Numbered from the stretch's first letter, positions 8,249 through 15,489 are shown. The stretch: 34,691 bases of DNA from Actinobacteria bacterium UBA959 (GCA_002293025.1 DBCL01000014.1:113931-148621), one strand, 5' to 3'. Program-made: numbers and translations. Notes: generated by a model not told the origin, from the sequence alone.

Positions 8249-8321
8249 GGCCCCGTTGTGTAGCGGCCTAGCACGCCGCCCTCTCAAGGCGGTAGCGCGG
8301 GTTCGAATCCCGTCGGGGCTA
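8249..8321 (+). tRNA. tRNA-Glu (anticodon CUC)
   Basis: A 73-nt cloverleaf 15 nt after tRNA-Gln. The acceptor GGCCCCG (8249-8255) pairs with CGGGGCT (8314-8320) with one G-U. The anticodon arm CCGCC-CTCTCAA-GGCGG gives CTC, reading GAG. The T arm carries GGGTTCGAATCCC. The CCA end is not fully encoded. Confidence 0.96.
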
Positions 8322-8334
8322 CAAATATCAACAC

Positions 8335-8361
8335 AGGTCGCTTGCCCAAGGCAAGCGACCT
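8335..8361 (+). terminator. Perfect 12-bp hairpin after tRNA-Glu
   Basis: AGGTCGCTTGCC, loop CAA, then GGCAAGCGACCT: a perfect 12-bp stem 13 nt beyond the tRNA. There is no T-run (GATGTCATT follows), so it may be a U-less terminator or a 3' processing/stability element for the tRNA transcript. Confidence 0.6.
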
Positions 8362-8415
8362 GATGTCATTAATTAGGCATTGACTATCCTTAGCACTCAC
8401 AAATCAAGGAGATGC

Positions 8416-9816
8416 ATGGGACTTACGCTGTCGCAGAAGGTGTGGAATGCACATATTGTCTCTGCTAGTGAAGGAAACACCCCAGATCTGCTTTATGTTG
8501 ACCTGCACCTTGTTCATGAAGTAACTAGCCCACAAGCATTTGATGGCTTGCGCGCTGCTGGTCGCAAAGTTCGCAGGCCAGAATTAACTGTTGCCACCGA
8601 AGATCACAACGTTCCAACATTGGATATTAATAAACCTATTGCTGATCCAATCTCTAGAGCTCAGGTTGAAGCACTTCGCACTAACTGTGATGAATTTGGA
8701 ATAACTCGCTATTCACTTGGAAATAAAGAACAGGGAATTGTGCACGTTGTTGGACCACAACTTGGATTAACACAGCCTGGCATGACCATAGTCTGCGGTG
8801 ATTCACACACCTCAACTCACGGTGCCTTTGGTGCGCTTGCGTTTGGAATTGGTACAAGTGAAGTTGAGCATGTGCTCGCAACCCAAACTTTACCTTTGAA
8901 GATGTTCAAAACGATGGCTATCACTGTCAACAATAAATTGCCTGAGGGAGTTACGGCTAAGGATTTAATTTTGACAATTATTGCCAAAATTGGAACAGGT
9001 GGTGGTCAAGGGTATGTCTTGGAATATCGAGGTGAAGCAGTTCGCTCTTTATCGATGGAAGGCCGAATGACTATGTGCAACATGTCCATCGAAGCCGGAG
9101 CTCGGGCAGGCATGATTGCACCAGACGAAACAACGTTTGCTTATATAAAGGACAAAGACTTAGCACCAAAGGGAACTGATTGGGATAAAGCAGTTGCATA
9201 CTGGAAAACTTTGCCAACTGACCCAGATGCCGTTTTTGATAACGAAGTAATAATTGATGCTTCAACTCTCTCACCATTTGTAACGTGGGGTACTAATCCA
9301 GGGCAAGGGCTTCCACTAACTGGATCTGTGCCAAACCCTAAAGACATTACCGATCCAGGCGAGCGTGTTGCTGCTGAACGTGCATTGGAGTACATGGCAT
9401 TGACTCCAGGCACTAAATTAAAAGATATTGAGATTGATACTGTGTTTCTAGGTTCCTGTACAAATGGGAGAATCGAAGATTTACGTGCCGCTGCAGCAAT
9501 CATTGAAGGCAAGCAGATTGCAAAAACATTAAAGATGATTGTGGTACCAGGTTCGGCGCGAGTTAGATTACAAGCTGAATCAGAAGGATTGGATAAGGTC
9601 TTTCTGGGCGCAGGCGCGGAATGGCGCTCAGCGGGCTGCTCTATGTGCTTGGGAATGAACCCAGATAAGTTATCTAAAGGGGAACGTGCGGCTTCAACTT
9701 CAAATAGAAATTTTGAAGGTCGTCAAGGACCAGGCGGTCGCACCCATTTGGTTTCACCTCAAGTGGCTGCAGCAACTGCACTGGTCGGTCACCTAGCAGC
9801 TCCATCGGATTTGTGA
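8416..9816 (+). CDS. leuC: 3-isopropylmalate dehydratase, large subunit
   Basis: Aconitase-family [4Fe-4S] subunit that with LeuD isomerises 2-isopropylmalate to 3-isopropylmalate, and citramalate to 3-methylmalate in the isoleucine route. Of 466 residues, the N-terminal part shows DLHLVHEVTSPQAFDG and ICGD-type CGDSHTSTHGAFGAL. The cluster cysteines are in LGSCTNGRIEDL and SAGCSMCLGMNPD. I start at ATG 8416 because AAGGAG lies at 8406-8411 and MGLTLSQKVW is the usual beginning; the frame is open back to a TTG at 8380, but that would be an atypical extension. leuD follows after 10 nt. The upstream TATCCT at 8385-8390 is a possible -10 box. It is separated from leuA/leuB by 5 kb but serves the same pathway. 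Confidence 0.96.
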   Translation: MGLTLSQKVWNAHIVSASEGNTPDLLYVDLHLVHEVTSPQAFDGLRAAGRKVRRPELTVATEDHNVPTLDINKPIADPISRAQVEALRTNCDEFGITRYSLGNKEQGIVHVVGPQLGLTQPGMTIVCGDSHTSTHGAFGALAFGIGTSEVEHVLATQTLPLKMFKTMAITVNNKLPEGVTAKDLILTIIAKIGTGGGQGYVLEYRGEAVRSLSMEGRMTMCNMSIEAGARAGMIAPDETTFAYIKDKDLAPKGTDWDKAVAYWKTLPTDPDAVFDNEVIIDASTLSPFVTWGTNPGQGLPLTGSVPNPKDITDPGERVAAERALEYMALTPGTKLKDIEIDTVFLGSCTNGRIEDLRAAAAIIEGKQIAKTLKMIVVPGSARVRLQAESEGLDKVFLGAGAEWRSAGCSMCLGMNPDKLSKGERAASTSNRNFEGRQGPGGRTHLVSPQVAAATALVGHLAAPSDL

Positions 9817-9826
9817 GGGAGTAACC

Positions 9827-10417
9827 ATGGAAGCATTTATTAGACACACAGGCATTGGTGCCCCATTACGTCGCGGAAATGTTGATACTGACCAGATAAT
9901 TCCGGCCGAGTACTTAAAGCGAATCACCCGCCACGGTTATGAAGACGCACTTTTTAAAGCTTGGCGCGACGATGATGCCTTTCTTTTAAATCATCCAATT
10001 TACAAGAATGCCACTGTCTTAGTTGCCGGACCAGAGTTTGGTACTGGATCATCTAGAGAGCATGCTGTTTGGGCGCTAATGGATTATGGATTTAAAGCAG
10101 TGATCTCACCTCGCTTTGCCGATATTTTCAGAGGAAACTCTGGCAAAGGTGGACTACTAACAGCTCAAGTAACTGATGAGGTTACCGAACAACTTTGGCA
10201 GTATTTAGAAGCAAAACCAGGAGCAGAGATCACTGTTGATTTAGAAAGTGAGCAAATCACTTTTGGCTCGAATTCGGTCCAATTTGATATCGACCCATAT
10301 GTCCGCTGGCGTCTACTTGAAGGATTGGATGATGTCGGAATCACCATGCAGCAGCTGGACAAAATTAGTGAGTTTGAGCAAAAACGCCCTAGTTGGAGCC
10401 CAAAAACCACTGTTTAG
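9827..10417 (+). CDS. leuD: 3-isopropylmalate dehydratase, small subunit
   Basis: Swivel-domain partner of LeuC, 196 residues, normal length. It begins FIRHTGIGAPLRRGNVDTDQ, with the conserved DTDQIIPAEYLK. The central substrate-binding stretch is GPEFGTGSSREHAVWAL, followed by ISPRFADIFRGNSGKGG. GAGGGAG (9814-9820) lies just before the ATG, 10 nt after leuC. A clear intrinsic terminator follows at 10423, closing the leuCD unit. Confidence 0.96.
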   Translation: MEAFIRHTGIGAPLRRGNVDTDQIIPAEYLKRITRHGYEDALFKAWRDDDAFLLNHPIYKNATVLVAGPEFGTGSSREHAVWALMDYGFKAVISPRFADIFRGNSGKGGLLTAQVTDEVTEQLWQYLEAKPGAEITVDLESEQITFGSNSVQFDIDPYVRWRLLEGLDDVGITMQQLDKISEFEQKRPSWSPKTTV

Positions 10418-10422
10418 AGGTT

Positions 10423-10448
10423 AAAACCCAATGAACTATGGGTTTTTT
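10423..10448 (+). terminator. Intrinsic terminator of leuCD
   Basis: AAAACCCA pairs with TGGGTTTT around an 8-nt loop, ending in a run of six T (10443-10448), 5 nt after the leuD stop. A good rho-independent terminator. Confidence 0.85.
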
Positions 10449-10472
10449 GTGCGTGTCGCCCATAGTTATGGG
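10434..10472 (+). repeat. Inverted repeats overlapping the leuCD terminator
   Basis: AACTATGGG (10434-10442) is exactly complementary to CCCATAGTT (10459-10467), an alternative to the terminator stem. CCCATA-GT-TATGGG (10459-10472) is itself a palindrome. The rest of the gap before hupB shows no convincing promoter. Confidence 0.5.
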
Positions 10473-10533
10473 GGCAAATCCTTACGCTTGAGCCACCGGT
10501 TAGGTAATCGGTTTAAATACTTGGAGGCTCTTC

Positions 10534-10818
10534 ATGAACAAGGCAGAACTAGCAGACGCAATTGCAGCGGATCTAGATACCACCCGTAAGGCAGCTCTAG
10601 AGGCAATTGATGCAGTTCTAGACAATATCGTGCACGCAGTGATCAAGGGCGACAAGGTTTCACTTGTTGGCTTTGGTACATTCGAGAAGGTAAAGCGCGC
10701 AGCTCGCAACGGACGTAACCCTCAGACAGGTGCAGTTGTAAAGATTGCTGCAACATCTGTTCCAAAATTCAAGGCTGGAGCAGAGTTCAAGGGACTAGTT
10801 TCAGGCAAGAAGAAGTAA
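10534..10818 (+). CDS. hupB: HU-family nucleoid protein
   Basis: Small histone-like DNA-bending protein, 94 residues. It begins MNKAELADAIAADLDTTRKA and carries VSLVGFGTFEKVKR and the DNA-binding arm motif RNGRNPQTGAVVKI. It stops at the end of the HU fold with GKKK, so it lacks the long lysine-alanine tail that many actinobacterial HupB/HLP proteins have. TTGGAGG (10521-10527) is a strong ribosome site 6 nt before the ATG. Terminators on both sides (10423 and 10857) make it a single-gene unit. Codons look biased toward those of highly expressed genes (CGT, CGC, AAG). Identity as HU is secure; the name hupB follows actinobacterial use. Confidence 0.95.
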   Translation: MNKAELADAIAADLDTTRKAALEAIDAVLDNIVHAVIKGDKVSLVGFGTFEKVKRAARNGRNPQTGAVVKIAATSVPKFKAGAEFKGLVSGKKK

Positions 10819-10856
10819 GCATCCGCTGACAAATATTTGTTAGCATTAGTTCTTAA

Positions 10857-10897
10857 CTCGGGCGTCAGGTGTTAGCACCTGGCGCTCGAGCTTTTTT
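10857..10897 (+). terminator. Intrinsic terminator of hupB
   Basis: A 15-bp stem with two G-U pairs (10857-10871 with 10876-10890), loop TTAG, followed by C and six T (10892-10897). A strong rho-independent terminator about 40 nt after the hupB stop. Confidence 0.9.
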
Positions 10898-10917
10898 AGG
10901 CAGAGGATAATTCAGTT

Positions 10918-11655
10918 ATGGCTAATGAGATTGGCAGAGTAGATAAGGGACTCGCCTGGCACTTGGTAGCCCTAATCCTGCGGCCACTAATGGCTGTGTT
11001 TACCAAAAAAGATTGGCGTAATCGCAAAAACATTCATACTCAAACAGGAATAATTTTTGCAGGTAACCACATCTCTTGGTTTGATCCATTCCCAGTCTCA
11101 CACTTCCTGTGGGCCAACAACCGACCACCAATTTACTTGGGCAAGCAGTCGATTTTTAAAGTACCAATTATTGGTGCTTTACTTAGGTCATTAGACCAAA
11201 TCCCGGTTGAAAGAGTTTCGCAGAATGCTGCTAACGCGTTAGTCCTAGCAGAACCTAGATTGCAAGCAGGGGAAGCAGTGGTTATCTACCCAGAGGGCAC
11301 AATTAGCCGAGACCCAAACCTGTGGCCGATGCGAGGCAAGACGGGTGCAGTTCGGTTGGCTCTAAGTAGCTCCACGCCAATAATTCCATTTGCTCAATGG
11401 GGAGCGCAATCTGTTATTCCACCATATGAAAAAAAGTTGAGGCTTTTCCCAAGAAAAACTATGCAAATAAATGTGGGTAACCCGCTAGATCTAAGCAAGT
11501 ATCAAGGGCGGGACCTAACAGATGAGTTGCTCTATCAAGCAACCGAAGATTTAATGGAAGCAATTACTAACTTACTTTCTGAACTGCGCAGTGAAGAGCC
11601 ACCAACAGAAAGGTTCACTAAAGAAGAGTGGTTAGATCGAAAAAAAGAAATTTAG
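10918..11655 (+). CDS. plsC: 1-acyl-sn-glycerol-3-phosphate acyltransferase family protein (PlsC-like)
   Basis: Membrane-associated acyltransferase of 245 residues, expected to acylate lysophosphatidate in phospholipid synthesis. The catalytic NHxxxxD motif is in GNHISWFDPFPVSHF near residue 50. The glycerol-phosphate-binding motif is VIYPEGTISRDP near residue 124, and RGKTGAVRLAL follows. One hydrophobic stretch near the N-terminus (HLVALILRPLMAVFT) may sit on the membrane. GATAAT lies 6 nt before the ATG and could be a leaderless -10 box; AGAGG further up could be a distant ribosome site. Actinobacteria have several PlsC paralogues, and some transfer acyl groups to other acceptors, so the exact substrate is unproven. 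Confidence 0.85.
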   Translation: MANEIGRVDKGLAWHLVALILRPLMAVFTKKDWRNRKNIHTQTGIIFAGNHISWFDPFPVSHFLWANNRPPIYLGKQSIFKVPIIGALLRSLDQIPVERVSQNAANALVLAEPRLQAGEAVVIYPEGTISRDPNLWPMRGKTGAVRLALSSSTPIIPFAQWGAQSVIPPYEKKLRLFPRKTMQINVGNPLDLSKYQGRDLTDELLYQATEDLMEAITNLLSELRSEEPPTERFTKEEWLDRKKEI

Positions 11656-11677
11656 ACCCAAGTCATCTGACTGAAAA

Positions 11678-12787
11678 CTAGATTGAGTTAAGGGCTTGGT
11701 CAAGATCTAGCCATAGATCTTCAACGTCTTCAATTCCCACACTTAACCGAATCAAGTTTGCTGCTACCTTCACAGGCTCATTAGGCCACTTGCGACGACG
11801 CTCTAACTGAGATTCCACCCCACCGAGGCTAGTTGAGTGCGACCAGATTGCGGTTCTACTGCAAACTTGGTCTGCATCATCAACGCCACCGATAATTTCG
11901 ATTGATATTAATGATCCAAAGCCTGTCATTTGCTTGGCGATCAAATCAGATTGAGGATGTGTTGCTAAACCTGGGTAATTTACCTGGCTTACCTTTGGAT
12001 GTTTTTCTAGTCGCTGCGCAATTTCGAGTGCATTTTGGCTGGAGCGCTCCTGGCGTAAATGCAAAGTCCTCAATCCTCGCAGCAATAGATAAGAATCAAA
12101 GGCACTGCTTACTCCACCAGTGAGAGTTCGGATTCCGTGCAGTTTTTCAAATACTTGTTCATCTCTAGTAATTAAAGCCCCAGCCAATAAGTCAGAGTGG
12201 CCAGACATCTGTTTCGTAGCACTATGCATTGAAATAGTTGCACCTAGGTCAAGTGGGGATTGACCCAAAGACCCAATAACCGTGTTATCGACAACTGTGA
12301 TTGCATTTGTTGCAGTGCAGATAGCCGCGATATCCCAAACATGCATGGTTGGGTTAGTGGGCGTTTCGATCCAAACGAGATCTGCATCTTTGGCTTCATG
12401 CAGCATTTGTTCCAGATTTGGTGTTAGAACCTGAACTAATTTAATTCGTTTGCTTTCGCTTAGGTCCTTGAGTCTTCGATCAATTCCGTTATAGCCAACA
12501 TCTCCCATCACCACTTTGCCACCTACTGGCACTAATTCAATGGCAGCTGAGAAAGCAGCAATTCCGCTACTAAAAATTAAAGCCTGCCCATTCTCAAGTT
12601 TGCCAATTGTTGACTCGGCTGCATCCCAGCTTGGATTAGTGGCACGTGCATATCCACGGTTGGTGCCATCGATGTAACCAGTGGTCAAAGTTATTGGTGG
12701 ATTCAGGGGCGCACCTGACGTGAAGTGGTCACGACCAGATTGCACTATCTGGGTTTGGATCTTCCAGTTATTTGGTTTCTCAGCCAT
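11678..12787 (-). CDS. Cystathionine gamma-synthase/lyase-like PLP enzyme (Cys/Met metabolism family)
   Basis: A 369-residue fold-type I PLP enzyme of the Cys/Met metabolism family, acting on sulfur amino acids. Motifs: NRGYARATNPSWDAAE near the start, SSGIAAFSAAIELV, VWIETPTNPTMHVWD, and the PLP lysine in MHSATKQMSGHSDLLAG (the usual form has KY rather than KQ). The C-terminal SLGGVESQLERRR is close to the family SLGGVESL. I start at ATG 12787, where MAEKPNNWKIQTQIV resembles normal starts. The frame stays open 50 codons upstream into ddl, which is a chance overlap. TACCCT ends 6 nt before this ATG, suggesting a leaderless mRNA. Whether it is a synthase, lyase or sulfhydrylase cannot be decided here. 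Confidence 0.88.
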   Translation of the reverse strand: MAEKPNNWKIQTQIVQSGRDHFTSGAPLNPPITLTTGYIDGTNRGYARATNPSWDAAESTIGKLENGQALIFSSGIAAFSAAIELVPVGGKVVMGDVGYNGIDRRLKDLSESKRIKLVQVLTPNLEQMLHEAKDADLVWIETPTNPTMHVWDIAAICTATNAITVVDNTVIGSLGQSPLDLGATISMHSATKQMSGHSDLLAGALITRDEQVFEKLHGIRTLTGGVSSAFDSYLLLRGLRTLHLRQERSSQNALEIAQRLEKHPKVSQVNYPGLATHPQSDLIAKQMTGFGSLISIEIIGGVDDADQVCSRTAIWSHSTSLGGVESQLERRRKWPNEPVKVAANLIRLSVGIEDVEDLWLDLDQALNSI

Positions 12788-12793
12788 GGCGTG

Positions 12794-12799
12794 AGGGTA
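12794..12799 (-). promoter_or_regulatory. Candidate leaderless -10 box (TACCCT) for the Cys/Met PLP gene
   Basis: On the minus strand TACCCT-CACGCC-ATG gives a 6-nt gap. No recognisable -35 and no Shine-Dalgarno sequence are seen before this ATG. Confidence 0.5.
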
Positions 12800-12816
12800 T
12801 CTCTTTGGGTAAGCGG

Positions 12817-12822
12817 TAGCCT
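12817..12822 (+). promoter_or_regulatory. Candidate leaderless -10 box (TAGCCT) for ddl
   Basis: TAGCCT-CTTGAGC-ATG gives a 7-nt gap to the ddl start. It is the same hexamer as before the leucine leader peptide and lies in a 42-bp divergent gap shared with the opposite promoter. Confidence 0.5.
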
Positions 12823-12829
12823 CTTGAGC

Positions 12830-13867
12830 ATGAAAAGTGTTGTGGCAGTGTTGTTTGGGGGACCAAGCAATGAACATGAGATCTCTTGTAGAAGTGGACG
12901 CACCATCATGCAAGCACTCGTGGATGCCGGCCATCAAATACGCCCAATCGCGGTTGAGCCAGATGGCACATTTCGCTATATTCCAAATGCACTTGAGGTC
13001 TTAAACCAGCTGAAATCTGCCCTGCCTAGAACATCTGACATTCCTGGGGGCGAAGTAATTACCGCTATCGATGCTGATGTTGTCTTCCCAGCGCTTCATG
13101 GCTACTGGGGGGAAGATGGGCAAGTTCAGAAATTACTAGACCAGATGAATTTAAAGTATGTGGGAAGCAATGCTTTGGCTTCCAGAATTTGTATGGATAA
13201 ATCTCTCACCAAGCAAGCATTGAATAAGGCTGGAATTCAAAATACTAGATTTATTAGTGTCAGCGCAAAGTCTTGGCAGGATTCTAAGCCTGAACTGCTT
13301 ACTGAAATTAGCAAACTTGGTGAAACCCTTTTTGTTAAACCTCAATCTGGTGGCTCTTCAGTTGGAATTAGTAAGGTTTCGAAATCTAGTCAGATAGATC
13401 CTGCAATTACATTGGCATTGCAACATGATGAATTTGTAATCATCGAAGAAGCGGTGATGAATCCTCGAGAGATTGAAATTGCTATCTTGGAAAATCCAGA
13501 TGGATCTTTAGTGGTTAGCGTCTGTGGCGAAGTTAAAGTCAAGCCAGAATTTGACTTTTATGACTACAACGCCAAATACATTGACGATGGAGCAGAATTA
13601 ATTGTGCCTGCAGATATTGGTAACATGAAATATCAAGATATTGCCATAAATGCCAAAAAGGCATTTATGGCATTGGGTTGCGCTGGACTTGCCCGAGTTG
13701 ATTTCTTGATGGGGCAAGACGGCACCGTTTACCTAAATGAAATTAACACTATGCCTGGATTTACAAGTATCTCCATGTATCCAAAGATGATGGCTGCCAC
13801 CAACATTGAATTAGTTTCGCTAGTTGATCGCTTAGTTCAACACGCACTATGGGGTGTTAATCACTGA
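12830..13867 (+). CDS. ddl: D-alanine-D-alanine ligase
   Basis: ATP-grasp enzyme joining two D-alanines for peptidoglycan precursors; 345 residues, normal size. It starts MKSVVAVLFGGPSNEHEIS with the N-terminal GGPSxEHE motif. It continues with VFPALHGYWGEDG, the ATP-grasp loop KPQSGGSSVGISKV and the metal/ligand-binding YLNEINTMPGFTSISMYP near the C-terminus. The frame is open 35 codons further upstream, but that part overlaps the divergent gene and is unlike Ddl. Its end overlaps the convergent DUF3515 gene by 21 nt. The ddl / DUF3515 / thiL neighbourhood is common in Actinobacteria. Identity is secure. Confidence 0.96.
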   Translation: MKSVVAVLFGGPSNEHEISCRSGRTIMQALVDAGHQIRPIAVEPDGTFRYIPNALEVLNQLKSALPRTSDIPGGEVITAIDADVVFPALHGYWGEDGQVQKLLDQMNLKYVGSNALASRICMDKSLTKQALNKAGIQNTRFISVSAKSWQDSKPELLTEISKLGETLFVKPQSGGSSVGISKVSKSSQIDPAITLALQHDEFVIIEEAVMNPREIEIAILENPDGSLVVSVCGEVKVKPEFDFYDYNAKYIDDGAELIVPADIGNMKYQDIAINAKKAFMALGCAGLARVDFLMGQDGTVYLNEINTMPGFTSISMYPKMMAATNIELVSLVDRLVQHALWGVNH

Positions 13868-14278
13868 CTTAACCCAAGGTGCCAGCTGGGCTAGCGCGCC
13901 AGCTGGACTGGAGTCTTTAATTGGCACTGTAATTTCTATGAATACCTCTGAGGATGTATTGGTAAATACATAGGCATCAACTCGCTCACTCGAAAACCAA
14001 TCCAGATCATTCACTGAAACCAAACTCGCGTTCGCGGAGTAGTCAGCTGGAAATTCAACCCCACATCTAAGTGTGATTGCCGGATCTCCCCATGCTGCCG
14101 TATAAGGGGATTTAGGATTTGTGGAAACTTGAGAAACGCCATCGACTACCTCTGGAAGATTGGCCACTGCTGCTTCACAGATTTGGGCAATATTTGAATC
14201 GGGGTTAGGTGGCTGCAGCACCTTGGCATCAAAGCCACAGCCCACCAATACCAGCAGCAAACATAAAACCCGTTTCAT
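13847..14278 (-). CDS. DUF3515 family lipoprotein
   Basis: A 143-residue exported protein. The N-terminus is a lipoprotein signal: MKRVLCLLLVLVGCGF, with a positive start, a leucine-rich core and the lipobox LVGC, so the mature protein would begin at Cys14 and be lipid-anchored. The mature part carries AAWGDPAITLRCGVEFP, the signature region of the actinobacterial DUF3515 family, which usually sits beside thiL and ddl. Its function is unknown. I start at ATG 14278, because TACGGT ends 7 nt upstream as a leaderless -10 box; a GTG at 14287 is in frame. The 3' end overlaps ddl. Confidence 0.85.
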   Translation of the reverse strand: MKRVLCLLLVLVGCGFDAKVLQPPNPDSNIAQICEAAVANLPEVVDGVSQVSTNPKSPYTAAWGDPAITLRCGVEFPADYSANASLVSVNDLDWFSSERVDAYVFTNTSSEVFIEITVPIKDSSPAGALAQLAPWVKSVINTP

Positions 14279-14285
14279 AACGCCC

Positions 14286-14291
14286 ACCGTA
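14286..14291 (-). promoter_or_regulatory. Candidate leaderless -10 box (TACGGT) for the DUF3515 gene
   Basis: On the minus strand TACGGT-GGGCGTT-ATG gives a 7-nt gap. No Shine-Dalgarno sequence lies between. Confidence 0.45.
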
Positions 14292-14316
14292 GAGGAAGAA
14301 CAGCAAATAGGCGAGA

Positions 14317-15261
14317 ATGGGGTCTATGCAGTTAGTTTCTGATTTCGCAGAGCATGAATTAGTGAGCCTAATTACCAAGATTTTGGCACCATTTCAAAAT
14401 TCGAATGTAATTGGACCAGGAGATGATGCAGCTGTTACGCCAACCTTATTGACCCCAGTCCTTACGGCCGACCTGCTTATTGAAGACATTCACTTCAAGA
14501 CTAATTGGTCAAGTGCTTGGGATATTGGTGTGCGAGCAGCAGCAGCAAACTTGGCAGATCTGCTTGCTATGGGAGCAACCCCAAAATACTTAACGTTGTC
14601 TTTGGGTCTGCCCTCTCACACTAAAGTTGAGTTTCTAGATGATCTAGTCACCGCCATAGCAACTGAAAGCAACAAAGTATCAGCGCAAGTTGTTGGTGGT
14701 GATATTTCTAGGTCCGATAAGTTGATTGTTTCAATTAGTGCTGTTGGAGATTGTGCTAACCGAACTGCGCTGCTTCGAAGTGCTGCCAAGCCTGGCGAGA
14801 TCATCTCGGTAATTGGCTGTCTTGGATTAGCTCCAGCAGGCCTTGCCTTATTCGAGGCTGACAATAGAAATTATCCAAGCCTACTTAAGGCTCACCAACA
14901 ACCAACAGTTTTTTATGCGCAGATGATTGCAGCTTGGGAATCAATATCAGCTGCAACAGATATCTCTGATGGGCTTCTGGTTGATTTAGAGCGGATGGCC
15001 AAGGCTTCAAAAGTTATGATGGCATTAGATTCAATTCAGTTGGTCAAATTCATTTCGACCCAGATGCAAGAAGCTGGTTTAGAACTAGGAATTGACCCAA
15101 TGTCTTGGGTATTGGCAGGTGGGGATGATCATGGATTCTTGGTCACTTCGAAAGAGGCAATTCCAGGAGCAGTGCAAATTGGCAAGGTAGTGCCAGGTTT
15201 AGGAGTAACTGTGGATTCAGTAGAGCAAGAGAGTTTGGGTTACCAACACTTTAGACAGTAG
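14317..15261 (+). CDS. thiL: Thiamine-monophosphate kinase
   Basis: Phosphorylates thiamine monophosphate to the cofactor thiamine diphosphate with ATP. The ~314-residue protein has the PurM/ThiL ATP-binding fold. Motifs: VIGPGDDAAVTP near residue 30, the metal-binding LTADLLIEDIHFK, GVRAAAANLADLLAMGA, VVGGDISRSDKL, and ATDISDGLLVDLERMA in the C-terminal half. Two in-frame ATGs (14317 and 14326) are possible; neither has a strong ribosome site, and I keep the longer one. It diverges from the DUF3515 gene across a gap of under 40 bp and overlaps the convergent rpmB by 11 nt. Identity is secure; the exact start is not. Confidence 0.93.
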   Translation: MGSMQLVSDFAEHELVSLITKILAPFQNSNVIGPGDDAAVTPTLLTPVLTADLLIEDIHFKTNWSSAWDIGVRAAAANLADLLAMGATPKYLTLSLGLPSHTKVEFLDDLVTAIATESNKVSAQVVGGDISRSDKLIVSISAVGDCANRTALLRSAAKPGEIISVIGCLGLAPAGLALFEADNRNYPSLLKAHQQPTVFYAQMIAAWESISAATDISDGLLVDLERMAKASKVMMALDSIQLVKFISTQMQEAGLELGIDPMSWVLAGGDDHGFLVTSKEAIPGAVQIGKVVPGLGVTVDSVEQESLGYQHFRQ

Positions 15262-15442
15262 CGGTTTTGCCAGCCTTGATACATGAAGTGCAAGCGTAAA
15301 CAGTTTTAGTGGTGCTGCGGCTAGCCGCAATACGCACTTTTTGAATGTTTGGATTAAACCTACGACGAGACTTGTTTTGGGCATGTGAAACGTTGTTGCC
15401 GAATCTTGGACCCTTGCCGCAGATCTCACAATTGGCAGCCAT
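15251..15442 (-). CDS. rpmB: Ribosomal protein bL28, zinc-binding (C+) form
   Basis: 63-residue large-subunit protein. It starts MAANCEICGKGPRFGNNVSH, with the bL28 signature in NKSRRRFNPNIQ. It keeps two Cys-x2-Cys pairs (CEIC near the start and CTSC near the end), so it is the zinc-ribbon type rather than a cysteine-free paralogue. The start ATG 15442 follows AAAGGAG (minus, 15457-15451) at 8 nt; the frame also opens a few codons upstream. Unlike most actinobacterial arrangements I recall, no DAK-phosphatase gene is seen between rpmB and recG, which face away from each other with 105 bp between. Confidence 0.95.
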   Translation of the reverse strand: MAANCEICGKGPRFGNNVSHAQNKSRRRFNPNIQKVRIAASRSTTKTVYACTSCIKAGKTATV

Positions 15443-15450
15443 CTCAGACA

Positions 15451-15457
15451 CTCCTTT
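15451..15457 (-). promoter_or_regulatory. Ribosome binding site of rpmB (AAAGGAG)
   Basis: AAAGGAG with an 8-nt spacer to ATG 15442 fixes the rpmB start over the in-frame GTG and ATG codons upstream. Confidence 0.75.
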
Positions 15458-15466
15458 AGATATTTT

Positions 15467-15489
15467 CTGGGTTGTTCTAGGAAACCCAG
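15467..15489 (-). repeat. Inverted repeat in the rpmB upstream region
   Basis: CTGGGTT (15467-15473) and AACCCAG (15483-15489) form a perfect 7-bp stem with a 9-nt loop, 25 nt upstream of the rpmB start. It could be a leader hairpin or an operator; no known L28 leader is recognised. Confidence 0.5.

Noticed and set aside
8380..8415. Upstream TTG start extending leuC by 12 codons.
   Set aside because: AAGGAG at 8406-8411 serves ATG 8416, and the shorter product begins like known LeuC proteins.
9141..9512. Long antisense ORFs, for example within leuC, recG (16861-17349), amtB (27216-27689) and around coaD (18705-19214).
   Set aside because: They are mirror frames of strongly conserved genes, Ser/Thr/Pro-rich in composition, without ribosome sites or recognisable domains.
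10488..10517. TTGAGC with TTTAAA 18 nt later as a hupB promoter.
   Set aside because: The implied start would fall inside the hupB ribosome binding site, leaving too little leader for it to work.
12788..12937. 50-codon N-terminal extension of the Cys/Met PLP gene on the minus strand.
   Set aside because: It runs through the divergent ddl start and both candidate promoters, and its residues (His/Cys-rich) are unlike the enzyme family.
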